A DNA stretch of 16,579 nt, taken from positions 1-16,579 of the forward strand of contig CABPWC010000023.1 of NCBI GenBank assembly GCA_902461025.1, read 5' to 3'. This document shows positions 6,349 to 14,298 of this stretch, piece by piece. The notes beneath the pieces were generated by a model. That model had not been told where the DNA came from. It ran no database searches and saw only the letters and a program-made list of their open reading frames with translations. The translations under genes were made by a program, and so were the position numbers. The stretch is from an uncultured Streptococcus sp. GTDB lineage: Bacteria; Bacillota; Bacilli; Lactobacillales; Streptococcaceae. Every line of letters starts with the position of its first letter. The first letter of the stretch is position 1.

Positions 6349-7194
6349 TTATACAAATAAACGAACAAAGCTATAAAGTAGTAAGACACTACCAAGGACA
6401 ATACGGTATTTACCAAACACCGTAAAGTCGTGTTTTTTGACATAGCTAGTTAAGAAACGAATGGATACCATGCTGACTGCAAAAGCAACTACCATAGCTA
6501 CCAAGAGCAAGAAGAATTGACCAAAGCTCAACACTTCTCCCGCTTTGATAAATTTAAAAATCTTCAAAGCGCTGGCTCCAAACATAACTGGAATACCTAG
6601 ATAGAAGGTAAATTCAGTCACCACTGAACGACTAGTACCGTTCAACAAACCACCTACGATAGTGGCACCTGAACGACTAGTACCTGGCAAAAGGGCCAAG
6701 ACTTGGAAAAGTCCAATATAGAGGGCTGTTTTATACGGTAATTTGTCTAACTCAGTGACTGTTGGCTCAATTGCTTGCGCTTTGTTGCGTTTTTCAAGAA
6801 AGATAAAGGCAACCCCATAAACAATCAACATAATGGCTACTGATACCATATTGTGAAAGTGAGTGTCAAACCAATCATCAAACTTAAAGACTAGAAGCAG
6901 AGGTAAAGTCGCAACAAAAACTTTGGACCATAACTGCCAAGTTTTACGAACTTGTACCTTATCCTTACCTGGCTTGAAGGGATTCAGCTTGTTAAAGTAG
7001 ATAACCATAACGGCTAAGATCGCACCAAGTTGAATAACTACATTAAACATAGACATGAAGGCTTCATTTTGATCTTTATACTGGATAAACTCTTCCGCTA
7101 GGATTAAGTGGCCAGTACTTGAAATCGGCAACCATTCCGTAATTCCTTCAACAATACCAAAAAAGATTGATTTTAAAATTTCAATAAAATACAT
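6349..7194 (-). CDS. uppP: Undecaprenyl-diphosphate phosphatase (UppP/BacA)
   Basis: 281 aa integral membrane enzyme that dephosphorylates undecaprenyl pyrophosphate to regenerate the lipid carrier for peptidoglycan and other wall polymers. Loss or gain of this enzyme alters bacitracin sensitivity in many bacteria. Both family signatures are present: EGITEWLPISSTGH at 16-29 (catalytic Glu region and SSTGH) and LPGTSRSG at 169-176. Several hydrophobic segments are visible, for example around 51-68, 93-103, 117-133, 155-170, 196-216, 226-247 and 262-280. AAGGAG lies about 7 bases before the ATG. A TGnTATAAT promoter lies just upstream, although co-transcription from the DUF2207 gene is also possible across the 61-base gap. 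Confidence 0.96.
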   Translation of the reverse strand: MYFIEILKSIFFGIVEGITEWLPISSTGHLILAEEFIQYKDQNEAFMSMFNVVIQLGAILAVMVIYFNKLNPFKPGKDKVQVRKTWQLWSKVFVATLPLLLVFKFDDWFDTHFHNMVSVAIMLIVYGVAFIFLEKRNKAQAIEPTVTELDKLPYKTALYIGLFQVLALLPGTSRSGATIVGGLLNGTSRSVVTEFTFYLGIPVMFGASALKIFKFIKAGEVLSFGQFFLLLVAMVVAFAVSMVSIRFLTSYVKKHDFTVFGKYRIVLGSVLLLYSFVRLFV

Positions 7195-7218
7195 AGATTT
7201 CTCCTTTTTCTATCCTCC

Positions 7219-7248
7219 ATTATATCATACTTTTAAAGGCTGTGTTTA
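7219..7248 (-). promoter_or_regulatory. uppP promoter
   Basis: On the minus strand, an extended -10 TGATATAAT has its hexamer at 7224-7219. A weak -35 TAAACA (7248-7243) lies 18 bases upstream. It sits 25 bases before the uppP start codon. Confidence 0.65.
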
Positions 7249-7255
7249 GTTTTCT

Positions 7256-9151
7256 TTAGAAAGCACCAACACTTCCTCCACCGCCACCGCCTGAGAAGCC
7301 TCCACCAGAGCCACCACTTCCAGATGATACAGAGAAGGTACTTGCTGTATTTGCGACCGAAGTGTATTGATGAATGTGAGCAGTAGACGTATGAAACTGT
7401 TTATCCCATCCAGCAGATACATAAAGATTCATATCTGCATTTTCAAGTTGGATATTGCGAAGCTTCATAATTTTATTCACTTTCTTGGCGTATCCATAGA
7501 GAGTTGCATAGACCAAAAGACGATTCCAAAGTGCAATGCTCTCTAGTTCAGCCTTATCAAGATGAGCTATATCCCGAAGCATGTTTTCAAAACTTGTCCA
7601 GAGATAAAAGGCTTCTGCTCCCTCTTCATTTAAGACTCCATCACGAGACGGTCCTCGAGTCACAAAATGAACCAAAGCACTAGCTAGCAAGCCCATTAAA
7701 CCGAGTGACAGTAAAGGAAGTGAAAAATAACCATGTGTTTGTAAGCTATAGTAGAAGATGAGAAGGCCGAGAATACCCGTTACAGCCGAACAGACTTTCA
7801 TTTTTTTCACAAGATTATTTTCTTTTTCCGTCAAAGGACGATAATAACTTGGAATTCGTAAAATGTTCACCTTGTCTCGAACACAACTTTGCATACGTTC
7901 AAGTCGTCTCTCGAAAGAACGCTTGAGGTGTAAGCCGAATTCTCGAATATGCTTCTCATCAGCTTCCTTAGCTCCATGGAACAAAACGGAAGAAACTTGA
8001 TACTCAGGGAAAAGATCTGAAAGAGCCAGTTCTTTATTTGTAGAGAGAGTCATCCGTAGGCATTCCTTCTCAAAATTAGACAAACCTTTTTCACTGTTAA
8101 TTTTGATCCATGGCTCTTCTTCACCTTGAAAAATGGATAAATGTCCGCGATCGACTAAATCTAACAAGGTTGCCTGGATTAGTTGTTCAAAACTGAACTT
8201 ACCAAACTTCTGCTTGTTTAAAGGGCTAACTTCCTCTAAGGATGTTGAATAGATTGCTTCTGCCAAAATCATTGGAGGTAGGTCCATTGGGGGTTCGTAG
8301 AGACGATGATTCTTTGGATATACCTTTTTAAGAGTCGTATGCTGACGAAATTCTCTATAATAGTGGATTGTTACTAGCAACAGAGCTATAAAGAAGATTG
8401 GAAAAATCCATTTTATCATGACATTGGCCTGGACTTTTTCAGCCTTTATTTCTACCTCAACTCGTTTAAAGTTACTTAGATTATCTTCGTCCAGTCCTTG
8501 ACTCGGAGCACTTGAGAAAGCTTCTCTCGGCCAATAGGCATGTAGCTCAACTTGACGGTTTCTAGGAAGATTTTTCATCTTCACTCGATAAATATCGTTT
8601 ACTTTTTCGACACTACCCTCATTGAGGAGTTTACCGGTATGGAAAAAGAGTTTCTCGGCTGGTTTGTCCGATGTTACTCGAAATTCTAAATCTTTAATAT
8701 CCCCTGAACTATCTGTCAGTGGTTGCCAATTCAGCTCAGCAATATCCTGATATAAGAAAAGAAGATTTTTCAATTGCCAAGTAACAGTTACCCGAACAGT
8801 ATCTCCTGCATTTCCCGGATTAAAAATGGTGACCTTGTAGCCTTCCTCTTCTTCCTTAGTATATGAGAGGACATCTTGAACAAGTTGGCCATTTTTGGAT
8901 ACTAAGACAGTTGGTTCATCGTCAATTTCAAATCCGTTGGGCATTTTCCCTGCTTTTCCGAGTCCAATCAATTGACCATTAAAATCGTCTTTAAAACGGT
9001 AGGTGATTGTTTGTTGGAAAACTGCTGTATTATCTGCATGAATATTCAAATCACCCTTATAGGATAGAATGTCGAAGTCTACTGCAAAAACAAGGCTCGG
9101 TACAAATAGTAAAAAAGTAAATACCAGGGTAAGTAACCATCTCTTTTTCAT
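7256..9151 (-). CDS. DUF2207-family membrane protein with Gly-rich C-terminus
   Basis: 631 aa from the ATG at 9151. Residues 1-23 form a signal peptide (basic MKKR, hydrophobic core, LVFA), followed by an extracellular region to about 235 resembling the DUF2207 domain. A membrane segment at about 247-264 and a pair at about 452-472 and 475-497 follow, with a charged, probably cytoplasmic region between them. The tail is extremely Gly/Ser-rich (about 610-631, six consecutive Gly), as usual in this family. The biochemical role is unknown. An in-frame GTG at 9178 would lengthen it by 9 residues, but it lies immediately after the -10 element and has no SD. The ATG at 9151 has AAAGGGA upstream. 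It is divergent from the ABC transporter operon and upstream of uppP, so an envelope role is only a guess. Confidence 0.85.
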   Translation of the reverse strand: MKKRWLLTLVFTFLLFVPSLVFAVDFDILSYKGDLNIHADNTAVFQQTITYRFKDDFNGQLIGLGKAGKMPNGFEIDDEPTVLVSKNGQLVQDVLSYTKEEEEGYKVTIFNPGNAGDTVRVTVTWQLKNLLFLYQDIAELNWQPLTDSSGDIKDLEFRVTSDKPAEKLFFHTGKLLNEGSVEKVNDIYRVKMKNLPRNRQVELHAYWPREAFSSAPSQGLDEDNLSNFKRVEVEIKAEKVQANVMIKWIFPIFFIALLLVTIHYYREFRQHTTLKKVYPKNHRLYEPPMDLPPMILAEAIYSTSLEEVSPLNKQKFGKFSFEQLIQATLLDLVDRGHLSIFQGEEEPWIKINSEKGLSNFEKECLRMTLSTNKELALSDLFPEYQVSSVLFHGAKEADEKHIREFGLHLKRSFERRLERMQSCVRDKVNILRIPSYYRPLTEKENNLVKKMKVCSAVTGILGLLIFYYSLQTHGYFSLPLLSLGLMGLLASALVHFVTRGPSRDGVLNEEGAEAFYLWTSFENMLRDIAHLDKAELESIALWNRLLVYATLYGYAKKVNKIMKLRNIQLENADMNLYVSAGWDKQFHTSTAHIHQYTSVANTASTFSVSSGSGGSGGGFSGGGGGGSVGAF

Positions 9152-9179
9152 CTTACATTCCCTTTCACGTTTTTTCACT

Positions 9180-9188
9180 ATTATATCA
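9180..9188 (-). promoter_or_regulatory. Promoter of the DUF2207 gene
   Basis: An extended -10, TGATATAAT, lies on the minus strand with hexamer 9185-9180. The expected start of transcription is near 9173, about 22 bases before the chosen start codon. No convincing -35 is present at 17-18 bases, as is common with TGn promoters. Confidence 0.65.
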
Positions 9189-9215
9189 TTTTTTAGAACT
9201 TAAGGTTTGCTTGTA

Positions 9216-9244
9216 TTGAAAATCTCACTATTTTTAGATACAAT
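9216..9244 (+). promoter_or_regulatory. Promoter of the amino-acid ABC transporter operon
   Basis: -35 TTGAAA (9216-9221) and -10 TACAAT (9239-9244) are separated by exactly 17 bases, 38 bases upstream of the start codon. It is divergent from, and about 30 bases away from, the promoter of the DUF2207 gene. Confidence 0.7.
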
Positions 9245-9281
9245 AGAGGAAGCCATTTTTAGACTAGAAATAGGAGAAAAT

Positions 9282-10847
9282 ATGAAAAAAATATGCTTAT
9301 CTATCCTTGCTAGCCTAGCCCTGACCCTAGGACTAGTTAGCCAGGTCCAAGCCGATGAATATTTACGCATCGGGATGGAAGCAGCTTACGCACCTTTTAA
9401 CTGGACTCAAGACGACGATAGCAACGGTGCTGTCAAGATTGACGGAACCAACCAGTACGCCAATGGTTATGATGTTCAAATTGCAAAAAAAATCGCTAAA
9501 GATCTCGGCAAAGAACCACTGATTGTGAAAACAAAATGGGAAGGACTTGTTCCAGCTCTGACTTCTGGCAAGATCGATATGATTATTGCTGGTATGAGCC
9601 CAACTGCTGAACGTAAGCAAGAAATTGCCTTCTCAAGCAGTTACTACACTAGTGAGCCTGTTCTCTTAGTGAAAAAAGACTCTAGCTATGCTAATGCTAC
9701 TAGCTTAAATGACTTTGAAGGTGCTAAAATCACTTCTCAACAAGGTGTTTATCTTTATGATTTGATTTCACAAATCCCCGGAGCTAAAAAGGAAACAGCT
9801 ATGGGTGATTTTGCACAAATGCGTCAAGCTCTTGAAGCTGGTGTCATCGACGCCTATGTTTCTGAACGTCCTGAGGCTCTAACTGCCGAGTCAGCCAACG
9901 CTAAGTTCAAAATGATTCAACCTGAACCTGGCTTTAAAACCGGAGAAGAAGACACCTCTATCGCTATCGGTCTTCGTAAAGATGATGACCGTATCAGCCA
10001 AATCAACGCTAGCATCGAAACCATTTCTAAAGATGAACAAGTTGCGCTCATGGATCGTATGATTAAGGAGCAACCTGTAGAAGCTACAACGACAGAAGAA
10101 AACAGTAGTAATTTCTTTAGCCAAGTTGCTAAAATTCTAACTGAAAACTGGCAACAACTCTTGCGTGGTGCTGGAATCACACTTTTAATTTCAATTATCG
10201 GTACCATCGTTGGTCTCGTTATTGGTCTTGCTATCGGTGTTTTCCGTACTGCACCTCAATCTGAAAATCAATTTATCTACGTCATTCAAAATATAGTTGG
10301 TTGGATTCTCAATATCTATATTGAAATTTTCCGTGGAACTCCTATGATTGTACAATCTATGGTTATCTACTATGGAACTGCTCAAGCATTCGGAATCAAC
10401 CTGGATCGCACTCTCGCTGCTATCTTTATCGTTTCGATTAATACCGGTGCCTACATGACCGAAATCGTTCGTGGTGGTATTTTGGCTGTCGACAAGGGAC
10501 AATTTGAAGCGGCAACTGCACTTGGTATGACTCACAATCAAACCATGCGTAAGATCGTTCTACCTCAAGTAGTTCGCAACATCCTACCTGCAACTGGTAA
10601 TGAGTTTGTTATCAATATCAAGGATACTTCTGTATTGAATGTTATCTCTGTTGTAGAACTTTACTTCTCAGGAAATACGGTAGCGACACAAACCTACCAA
10701 TACTTCCAAACCTTTACCATCATCGCAGTTATTTACTTTGTCCTCACCTTTACAGTGACACGTATCCTCCGCTATATCGAAAAACGGATGGATATGGATA
10801 CCTATACTACAGGTGCTAACCAAATGCAAACGGAGGATTTGAAATAA
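9282..10847 (+). CDS. Polar amino-acid ABC transporter, substrate-binding and permease fusion
   Basis: 521 aa. Residues 1-24 are a signal peptide (MKKI, hydrophobic core, cleavage after VQA). Residues 25-262 are a family-3 extracellular solute-binding domain, with signature-like features GMEAAYAPFNW at 31-41, NGYDVQIAKKIA at 61-72 and a typical IIAGMSPTAERK at 101-112. A linker leads to a His/Glu/Gln/Arg-type permease domain at about 290-500, with membrane segments near 298-321, 331-350, 374-391 and 478-493. It has the RGTP motif at 351-354 and the EAA-loop (EAATALG, 409-415) that contacts the ATPase. Substrate is probably glutamine, glutamate or a related polar amino acid; sequence alone does not settle which. 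AGGAG is 7 bases before the ATG at 9282; an upstream in-frame ATG at 9207 would precede the promoter. The stop codon overlaps the ATPase start by one base. There is no lipobox, as expected when the binding domain is tethered by fusion. Confidence 0.93.
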   Translation: MKKICLSILASLALTLGLVSQVQADEYLRIGMEAAYAPFNWTQDDDSNGAVKIDGTNQYANGYDVQIAKKIAKDLGKEPLIVKTKWEGLVPALTSGKIDMIIAGMSPTAERKQEIAFSSSYYTSEPVLLVKKDSSYANATSLNDFEGAKITSQQGVYLYDLISQIPGAKKETAMGDFAQMRQALEAGVIDAYVSERPEALTAESANAKFKMIQPEPGFKTGEEDTSIAIGLRKDDDRISQINASIETISKDEQVALMDRMIKEQPVEATTTEENSSNFFSQVAKILTENWQQLLRGAGITLLISIIGTIVGLVIGLAIGVFRTAPQSENQFIYVIQNIVGWILNIYIEIFRGTPMIVQSMVIYYGTAQAFGINLDRTLAAIFIVSINTGAYMTEIVRGGILAVDKGQFEAATALGMTHNQTMRKIVLPQVVRNILPATGNEFVINIKDTSVLNVISVVELYFSGNTVATQTYQYFQTFTIIAVIYFVLTFTVTRILRYIEKRMDMDTYTTGANQMQTEDLK

Positions 10848-11587
10848 TGAATCAACCCATTCTTGAAATCAAACACCTCAAAAAATCCTATGGACAAAAC
10901 GAGGTTCTAAAAGATATCTCTCTCACCATCCATAAAGGAGAAGTTATTTCTATTATCGGTAGTTCTGGTAGTGGTAAATCAACCTTCCTACGTTCAATCA
11001 ACTTACTTGAAACACCAACTGAAGGTAAAATCCTTTATCACGGTGAAAATGTCCTCGAAAAAGGATATAACCTCACTCACTATCGAGAAAAACTAGGAAT
11101 GGTCTTCCAGTCCTTCAACCTTTTTGAAAATCTAAACGTGCTTGAAAATACAATCGTTGCCCAAACAACTGTACTCAAACGTGATCGCTCAGAAGCAGAG
11201 AAAATTGCAAAAGAAAATCTTGAAAAAGTTGGCATGGGAGAACGTTACTGGCAAGCTAAACCAAAACAACTTTCCGGTGGTCAAAAGCAACGTGTTGCGA
11301 TTGCTCGCGCACTTTCAATGAATCCTGATGCCATTCTCTTTGACGAACCTACTTCAGCCCTTGACCCTGAAATGGTCGGTGAAGTTCTTAAAATTATGCA
11401 AGATTTAGCCCAAGAAGGTTTGACCATGATCGTCGTAACCCACGAAATGGAATTTGCTCGCGATGTATCACACCGTGTTATCTTTATGGATAAGGGTGTC
11501 ATTGCTGAAGAAGGCAAACCAGAAGAACTATTTACAAATCCTAAAGAAGACCGTACAAAAGAATTTTTACAACGTTATCTTCGATAA
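10847..11587 (+). CDS. glnQ: Polar amino-acid ABC transporter, ATP-binding protein (GlnQ type)
   Basis: 246 aa ATPase energising the fused binding-protein/permease encoded just upstream. All ABC motifs are present: Walker A GSSGSGKS at 38-45, Q-loop Gln88 in VFQSFNLF, signature LSGGQ at 142-146, Walker B ILFDEP at 163-168, D-loop SALD, and switch His199 in VVTHEME. Size and sequence fit the HisP/GlnQ polar amino-acid subfamily. The start ATG overlaps the previous stop (TAATG), with CGGAGG about 10 bases upstream, implying translational coupling. A strong terminator follows directly. The symbol is by family resemblance; substrate is not proven. Confidence 0.92.
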   Translation: MNQPILEIKHLKKSYGQNEVLKDISLTIHKGEVISIIGSSGSGKSTFLRSINLLETPTEGKILYHGENVLEKGYNLTHYREKLGMVFQSFNLFENLNVLENTIVAQTTVLKRDRSEAEKIAKENLEKVGMGERYWQAKPKQLSGGQKQRVAIARALSMNPDAILFDEPTSALDPEMVGEVLKIMQDLAQEGLTMIVVTHEMEFARDVSHRVIFMDKGVIAEEGKPEELFTNPKEDRTKEFLQRYLR

Positions 11588-11614
11588 AAAAAGACTGCAA
11601 ATGCAGTCTTTTTT
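11586..11614 (+). terminator. Terminator of the ABC transporter operon
   Basis: GACTGC (11593-11598) and GCAGTC (11603-11608) form a stem with a 4-base loop, flanked by seven A and a T6 run. It starts right after the TAA of the ATPase gene. Confidence 0.92.
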
Positions 11615-11629
11615 CTATTCTTACAAATG

Positions 11630-11657
11630 AAAAGGCAGATTCTTTTCGAACCTGCCT
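11630..11657 (-). terminator. Terminator of the small HTH-like gene
   Basis: AGGCAG (11633-11638) and CTGCCT (11652-11657) form a 6-bp stem, with a further TTC/GAA pairing inside. Four T follow on the minus strand. It is 11 bases after the stop of the 71-aa gene. Confidence 0.7.
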
Positions 11658-11668
11658 ATATCCAAAGA

Positions 11669-11884
11669 CTAATCTTCAAATTTTTCATGATTTTTATTGT
11701 AGAAATCAATTAAGCCGAGGGCTGTTTCAAAGGAAATGTTTTTAACTTTTGCACGTCCTTGAGCCAAAGCAATGATAGACATCTCACGCGCATTCGTTTC
11801 CTTAGAAATACGATACCCTGTGATCTTCTTATCACGAACCCAGCTAACAACTGCTTCTACTTTTTCAAAGTTAGACTTAGCCAT
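11669..11884 (-). CDS. Small helix-turn-helix-like protein of unknown function
   Basis: 71 aa, acidic C-terminus. The segment GYRISKETNAREMSIIALAQ followed by ISFETALGLIDFYNKN (about 23-65) has the spacing of a Cro/XRE-like DNA-binding domain: a helix, a turn, a variable recognition helix, and a final helix of the ETAxxLxxY kind. This is my reading of the pattern, not a firm family match. It is supported as a real gene by TAGGAG 6 bases before the ATG, a consensus promoter and a terminator. It stands alone between the ABC operon and the SPFH gene. It may be a small regulator or a modified, non-DNA-binding HTH. Confidence 0.8.
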   Translation of the reverse strand: MAKSNFEKVEAVVSWVRDKKITGYRISKETNAREMSIIALAQGRAKVKNISFETALGLIDFYNKNHEKFED

Positions 11885-11917
11885 GTTATTCTCCTATTTT
11901 TTTCTTTACGCAATCTC

Positions 11918-11946
11918 ATTCTATATGTTTTTATAGTGTTTGTCAA
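11918..11946 (-). promoter_or_regulatory. Promoter of the small HTH-like gene
   Basis: On the minus strand, a perfect -35 TTGACA (11946-11941) and -10 TAGAAT (11923-11918) have 17-base spacing. The region upstream (11947-11980) is very AT-rich and may serve as an UP element. Confidence 0.85.
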
Positions 11947-11989
11947 TTAAAACACATATATTAATAACATTATTGCGTTAAGATTGTAA

Positions 11990-12886
11990 TTATTTAGCTT
12001 TCAAAGCTGATAATATATGGGTTCGAATATCTTCAACTCCATTAGGATTTGCTGGCAAGAATATTGTATTATTTCCTTGTTTATCTGCAAAATTATTCAA
12101 TGTATCCAAATACTGATTGGTTAATAGGATTGACATAATTTGTTCTTCAGTTAATTCGACATTGGCTCCTTTTAACTCTTTAATAGAATCAGCAAGTCCA
12201 TCAACAATTGCTTTTCGCTGCTCTGCGATCCCCACACCATGGAGACGATCTTTTTCTGCCTCAGCTTCTGCCGCTGTAACGATCTTAATCTTATCTGCTT
12301 CAGCCAATTCTTGAGCTGCCACTCTCTTACGTTGGGCAGCATTAATCTCGTTCATGGATTGTTTGACTTCTGCATCCGGCTCAACTTTGGTAATGAGCGT
12401 CTTAACGATAATGTACCCATACGTCGACATTTCTTCTGCTACTTGCTTTTGAACTTCTAATGCAATTTCATCTTTTTTCTCAAACAATTCATCCAAAGTT
12501 AACTTAGGAACAGATGAGCGCAATGCATCTTCAATATAAGATTTAATTTGAGCTTCAGGTCTCATCAATTTATAGTAAGCGTCTGTAACGTTTAACTCAT
12601 TTACACGGTACTGAGTTGCGACATTCATCGTCACAAAAACGTTATCTTGGGTTTTGGTTTCAACCACGATCTCACTCTGTAAAAGGCGTAGCTGCACACG
12701 AGCCGCAATTTTGTCAATGCCAAATGGTGCCCGTAGATGAATACCACTATTACTTAACTTTTGATACTTACCAAATCGTTCGATAATTGCAACAGACTGT
12801 TGACGAACGACATAAACAGAGCTCACTAACACAGCTCCCACAATAAGCATTAGAATAACTAGAACAAGTAAAACTTGTAAAACCAT
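11990..12886 (-). CDS. SPFH/band-7 (stomatin/prohibitin-like) membrane protein
   Basis: 298 aa. One N-terminal membrane anchor spans 4-26, followed by the SPFH/band-7 domain from about 27 to 200. Its typical start is VVRQQSVAIIERFGKY (26-41), with GIHLRAPFGIDKI soon after. An Ala/Glu-rich coiled coil lies at about 182-235 (AAEAEAEKDR) and a C-terminal tail ends in LSALKAK. Family members oligomerise on the inner face of the membrane and scaffold proteases or lipid microdomains; closest types are QmcA/HflK-C-like stomatins. No NfeD or FtsH partner gene is adjacent here. GGGGGAG lies about 6 bases before the ATG, with its own promoter. No clear terminator follows, so some transcripts may run into the small HTH gene. 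Confidence 0.9.
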   Translation of the reverse strand: MVLQVLLVLVILMLIVGAVLVSSVYVVRQQSVAIIERFGKYQKLSNSGIHLRAPFGIDKIAARVQLRLLQSEIVVETKTQDNVFVTMNVATQYRVNELNVTDAYYKLMRPEAQIKSYIEDALRSSVPKLTLDELFEKKDEIALEVQKQVAEEMSTYGYIIVKTLITKVEPDAEVKQSMNEINAAQRKRVAAQELAEADKIKIVTAAEAEAEKDRLHGVGIAEQRKAIVDGLADSIKELKGANVELTEEQIMSILLTNQYLDTLNNFADKQGNNTIFLPANPNGVEDIRTHILSALKAK

Positions 12887-12912
12887 GGGAATCTCCCCCT
12901 TTCTTCACTTAC

Positions 12913-12941
12913 ATTATAGCACTCGTATATAGGTTAGGCAA
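12913..12941 (-). promoter_or_regulatory. SPFH gene promoter
   Basis: On the minus strand, an extended -10 TGCTATAAT has its hexamer at 12918-12913. The -35 TTGCCT (12941-12936) lies at 17-base spacing, in the 82-base gap after ilvA. Confidence 0.7.
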
Positions 12942-12968
12942 ATAATATGATAAAAATTTAATAGGATT

Positions 12969-14219
12969 TTAAACAAGCATATTATATAGGGTTTCGTTCC
13001 CATTCAAGTTAATATAAGACGGGTCAAACTTCTCCATCCGGTGGATTAAACCAGCATAGTCATGCTTGTTAGCAAGGGCGATTCCGATTAAGACAGGTCC
13101 TGTTCCCTTGCTGGCACGTTTAATATACTCAAAACGTGTGATGTCGTCATTCGGTCCTAAAATATCATTTACAAATTCTCGAAGAGCCCCTGGACGTTGC
13201 GGGAAGTTGACCACAAAGTAATGCTTGATACCATCATAAATCAAGGCACGTTCTTCCATCTCTGGCATACGATTGATATCGTTATTCCCTCCAGAGATGA
13301 TACAACAAATGGTCTTACCTTTTATATAATCTGACAGTACTTCCAAGGCAGCCACACTAGCAGCGCCTGCAGGCTCCGCTACAATCCCTTGTTTAGAGTA
13401 TAGATCAATCAATGTTTCAGAAATCAAACCTTCATCCACTCCGATAAGCGTTTCAACGTTTTGACGAGTTGCTTCATAAGTCAACTGACCTACTTTTTGC
13501 ACAGCAATCCCATCCGCAAACTTATCAATTTCTTTGAGTTTGACTGGACCACCAGCCTCAAAAGCTGCCTTCATGGAACGAGCTCCGTTAGCTTCTACAC
13601 CGATCACTTCAATGGTTGGATTTGTTTCTTTGATATATGTAGAAACTCCCGCAATGAGGCCTCCACCTCCTACAGGCACCAAGACAGTATCAAAATCAAT
13701 AGATTCTTTTCGTGCTTCTTCTAACATTTCGTAGGCTACAGTTCCTTGACCTGCTTGAACATCGGGGTCATCAAAGGGATCAATAAAAGTACGATTTTCA
13801 GCTACTGTATAGTCTTGAGCTGCTTTGGCCGAGGCATCAAAAGTATCACCAACTAATTTGATGGTTACAAAATCTCCACCAAAGAAACGAACTTGCCCAA
13901 TCTTCTGTTGAGGTGTTGTAATGGGCATAAAAATGGTTGCAGGAATTTTCATCTCGTTACAAGTGTAAGCAACACCTTGAGCGTGATTTCCCGCTGATGC
14001 ACAGACAACTCCACGTTCACGTTCCTCTTTTGTCAATTGTGAGATAGCGTAATAAGCCCCACGAATTTTAAAAGAGCGGACACGTTGAGCATTTTCCTTT
14101 TTAAGATAAATTTTCGCACCGTATTTTTCAGATAAATAATGATCGTAATCAAGTGGGGTATTGACCACTACACCACTCAGAACCTTGTGGGCTTTCACCA
14201 CATCTTTTGCACTAAGCAT
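12969..14219 (-). CDS. ilvA: Threonine ammonia-lyase (threonine deaminase), biosynthetic
   Basis: 416 aa PLP enzyme converting threonine to 2-oxobutyrate and ammonia, the entry step to isoleucine. PLP-binding Lys51 sits in RSFKIRGAY (48-56). The phosphate-binding loop is GGGGL at 184-188. ASAGNHAQG at 74-82 and SGGNND at 309-314 are typical of the fold. The C-terminal part (about 333-416) is a single ACT-like regulatory domain, giving the shorter Gram-positive form rather than the roughly 510-residue enterobacterial enzyme with two such domains. Isoleucine feedback through this domain is expected from the family. AAGGAG is 7 bases before the ATG. It follows ilvC by 79 bases with a hairpin and T-run between, and I see no separate promoter in that gap, so expression probably depends on read-through. 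Confidence 0.95.
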   Translation of the reverse strand: MLSAKDVVKAHKVLSGVVVNTPLDYDHYLSEKYGAKIYLKKENAQRVRSFKIRGAYYAISQLTKEERERGVVCASAGNHAQGVAYTCNEMKIPATIFMPITTPQQKIGQVRFFGGDFVTIKLVGDTFDASAKAAQDYTVAENRTFIDPFDDPDVQAGQGTVAYEMLEEARKESIDFDTVLVPVGGGGLIAGVSTYIKETNPTIEVIGVEANGARSMKAAFEAGGPVKLKEIDKFADGIAVQKVGQLTYEATRQNVETLIGVDEGLISETLIDLYSKQGIVAEPAGAASVAALEVLSDYIKGKTICCIISGGNNDINRMPEMEERALIYDGIKHYFVVNFPQRPGALREFVNDILGPNDDITRFEYIKRASKGTGPVLIGIALANKHDYAGLIHRMEKFDPSYINLNGNETLYNMLV

Positions 14220-14247
14220 AATCTTCTCCTTGATTCGTTTTCAAGAT

Positions 14248-14276
14248 AAAAAGCGGGTTAGGTACCCCCAACTCGC
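14248..14276 (-). terminator. Terminator-like hairpin between ilvC and ilvA
   Basis: On the minus strand, 14276 to 14253 folds as GCG and CGC, one A-C mismatch, then GTTGGG with CCTAAC (one G-U pair) around GGTA. It is directly followed by TTTTT (14252-14248). This has the form of an intrinsic terminator, yet only about 30 bases remain before the ilvA start, leaving no room for a full promoter. It probably acts as a partial terminator that lowers ilvA expression relative to ilvBNC. Confidence 0.7.
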
Positions 14277-14298
14277 CTTCTATTTTTATTCTCAAAAA

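Noticed and set aside
9207..9281. Twenty-five-residue upstream extension of the substrate-binding/permease protein
   Set aside because: It would start before the promoter at 9216-9244 and hide the clear signal peptide; the ATG at 9282 has AGGAG.
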